Source: Tenacibaculum sp. Bg11-29
GTDB lineage: Bacteria > Bacteroidota > Bacteroidia > Flavobacteriales > Flavobacteriaceae
Direction: 5' to 3'
DNA length: 64,000 bases
Assembly (NCBI RefSeq): GCF_002836595.1
Contig: NZ_PJBB01000003.1
Location: forward strand, 2,355,001 to 2,419,000
A model generated the notes under the pieces. The model ran no database searches. It was not told the DNA's origin and saw only the letters and a program-made list of their open reading frames with translations. Each line of letters starts with the position of its first letter. The first letter of the stretch is position 1. Shown one piece after another: positions 63,529-64,000 of the stretch. A program made the translations under genes and the position numbers.

Positions 63529-63849
63529 ATGACAAACGAAACTTTAGAAGCATTAAAAGTTATGAATGAAACAACAGATAAACAATTAAAATTAATTGAT
63601 GGTAAGTTTACAAAAAGAGAAGTATTAAATATTATTGGTGATGTTGTAAATTTAAAAGTTAATTTTCATAAACTACAAAGACTATCTAGAACAGAAGGGA
63701 ATATAAATGACGAATGTAGCTATGATAATTCTAGAATTACTGAACTAATTACTGATAAAACAAATATGAAAGATTTTTTAAACTCATTAGAAAATAATGG
63801 ACGTAATATAAAAGTTTCAAGCACAATACATGTTTCTATTGAAGATTAA
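63529..63849 (+). CDS. Small hypothetical protein (106 aa)
   Basis: I do not recognise this protein. It is 106 residues, hydrophilic, predicted mostly helical, with no signal peptide and no membrane segment. It begins MTNETLEALKVMNETTDKQL and ends NIKVSSTIHVSIED. It is divergent from a LysR-type regulator and a terminator hairpin follows, so it is probably a single-gene transcript and a possible target of that regulator. A start-proximal AAGGAAAAA lies about 10 bases before the ATG, a better than usual ribosome-binding region for this organism. Confidence 0.7.
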   Translation: MTNETLEALKVMNETTDKQLKLIDGKFTKREVLNIIGDVVNLKVNFHKLQRLSRTEGNINDECSYDNSRITELITDKTNMKDFLNSLENNGRNIKVSSTIHVSIED

Positions 63850-63874
63850 TTTTTGTTTAGATTTGAATCCCTGA

Positions 63875-63907
63875 GTAGGAAAGACTGCCTAAAAATAGAC
63901 TTTCCTG
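63875..63907 (+). terminator. Terminator of the 106-residue protein gene
   Basis: The stem AGGAAAG / CTTTCCT with partly paired neighbours and a loop of about 16 bases is followed by TTTAATTTAT. Beyond it, to the end of the window, I see nothing recognisable. Confidence 0.65.
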
Positions 63908-64000
63908 CTTTAATTTATACTTATTTATCTCTTAACAATATTATTTTATTTTTATAATTAGAATGTTATTTTAATAGCGATTCTATAAAATGGTTTATTT

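Noticed and set aside
1..64000. CRISPR arrays, prophage genes or rRNA operons
   Set aside because: No regularly spaced direct repeats, phage structural genes or rRNA sequence were seen anywhere in the window.

Overview
The window looks like a chromosomal segment from a member of the Flavobacteriaceae (Bacteroidota), probably a marine genus such as Tenacibaculum or a close relative. The genus is inference. The evidence is very low GC content, several proteins with type IX secretion (T9SS/Por) C-terminal sorting domains, TonB-dependent receptors with carboxypeptidase-regulatory-like N-termini, promoters of the Bacteroidota type (TTTG-N19-TAnnTTTG), few Shine-Dalgarno sites, and conserved flavobacterial gene runs such as fmt-recQ-NTPase and DUF493 followed by three peptidyl-prolyl isomerases. 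No rRNA operon, CRISPR array, intact insertion sequence or prophage was seen.

Layout. 0-1 kb: the 3' end of a secreted, probably chitin-binding protein. 1.2-5 kb: divergent rRNA methyltransferase (rsmB-like) and recG. This recG carries an in-frame DUF559 nuclease-like domain of about 146 residues inside its helicase core. 5.1-11.3 kb, all on the minus strand: a VOC protein, an AraC-type regulator, a three-gene operon (two 2-oxoglutarate/Fe(II) oxygenase-like proteins and endonuclease V), a GNAT acetyltransferase, csaA and meaB. A 29-nt element (26 of 29 identical) lies just upstream of both the AraC gene and the oxygenase operon. 11.4-14 kb: ECF sigma factor, membrane anti-sigma candidate and exported adhesin-like protein. 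14-17.2 kb: cysS, GNAT, yidD, lgt. 17.5-24 kb: secreted M14 and reprolysin-like peptidases and a small Pmp3/YqaE protein. 24.3-27.6 kb: a PafA-like phosphatase and an MlaE/MlaF-type ABC transporter pair. 27.6-28.6 kb: a duplicated tRNA-Lys/tRNA-Tyr unit. 28.7-35 kb: C10 protease, TonB receptor, C1 peptidase. 35-43 kb: DUF389 membrane protein, thioredoxin-like protein, OmpA-like protein, pdxH-sixA-ppx and a second TonB receptor. 43-51 kb: M43 protease, DUF2141 and TPR proteins, SGNH hydrolase, a decayed TPR fragment, HAD phosphatase, a repeat protein and HU. 51-64 kb: fmt-recQ-NTPase, DUF493 with three isomerases, MoxR, a NamZ-like muramidase, an FtsX-type permease, a LysR regulator and a small unknown protein.

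How the genes work together. Much of the segment fits a polymer-degrading, surface-active bacterium: at least five exported peptidases, a probable chitinase, two outer-membrane receptors, and periplasmic folding factors that would serve them. The strongest candidates for something undescribed are the nuclease domain inserted in RecG and the paired-oxygenase/endonuclease V operon, which shares an upstream element with a neighbouring AraC regulator. The latter may be a nucleic-acid repair or modification regulon. That reading is inference from motifs and context.
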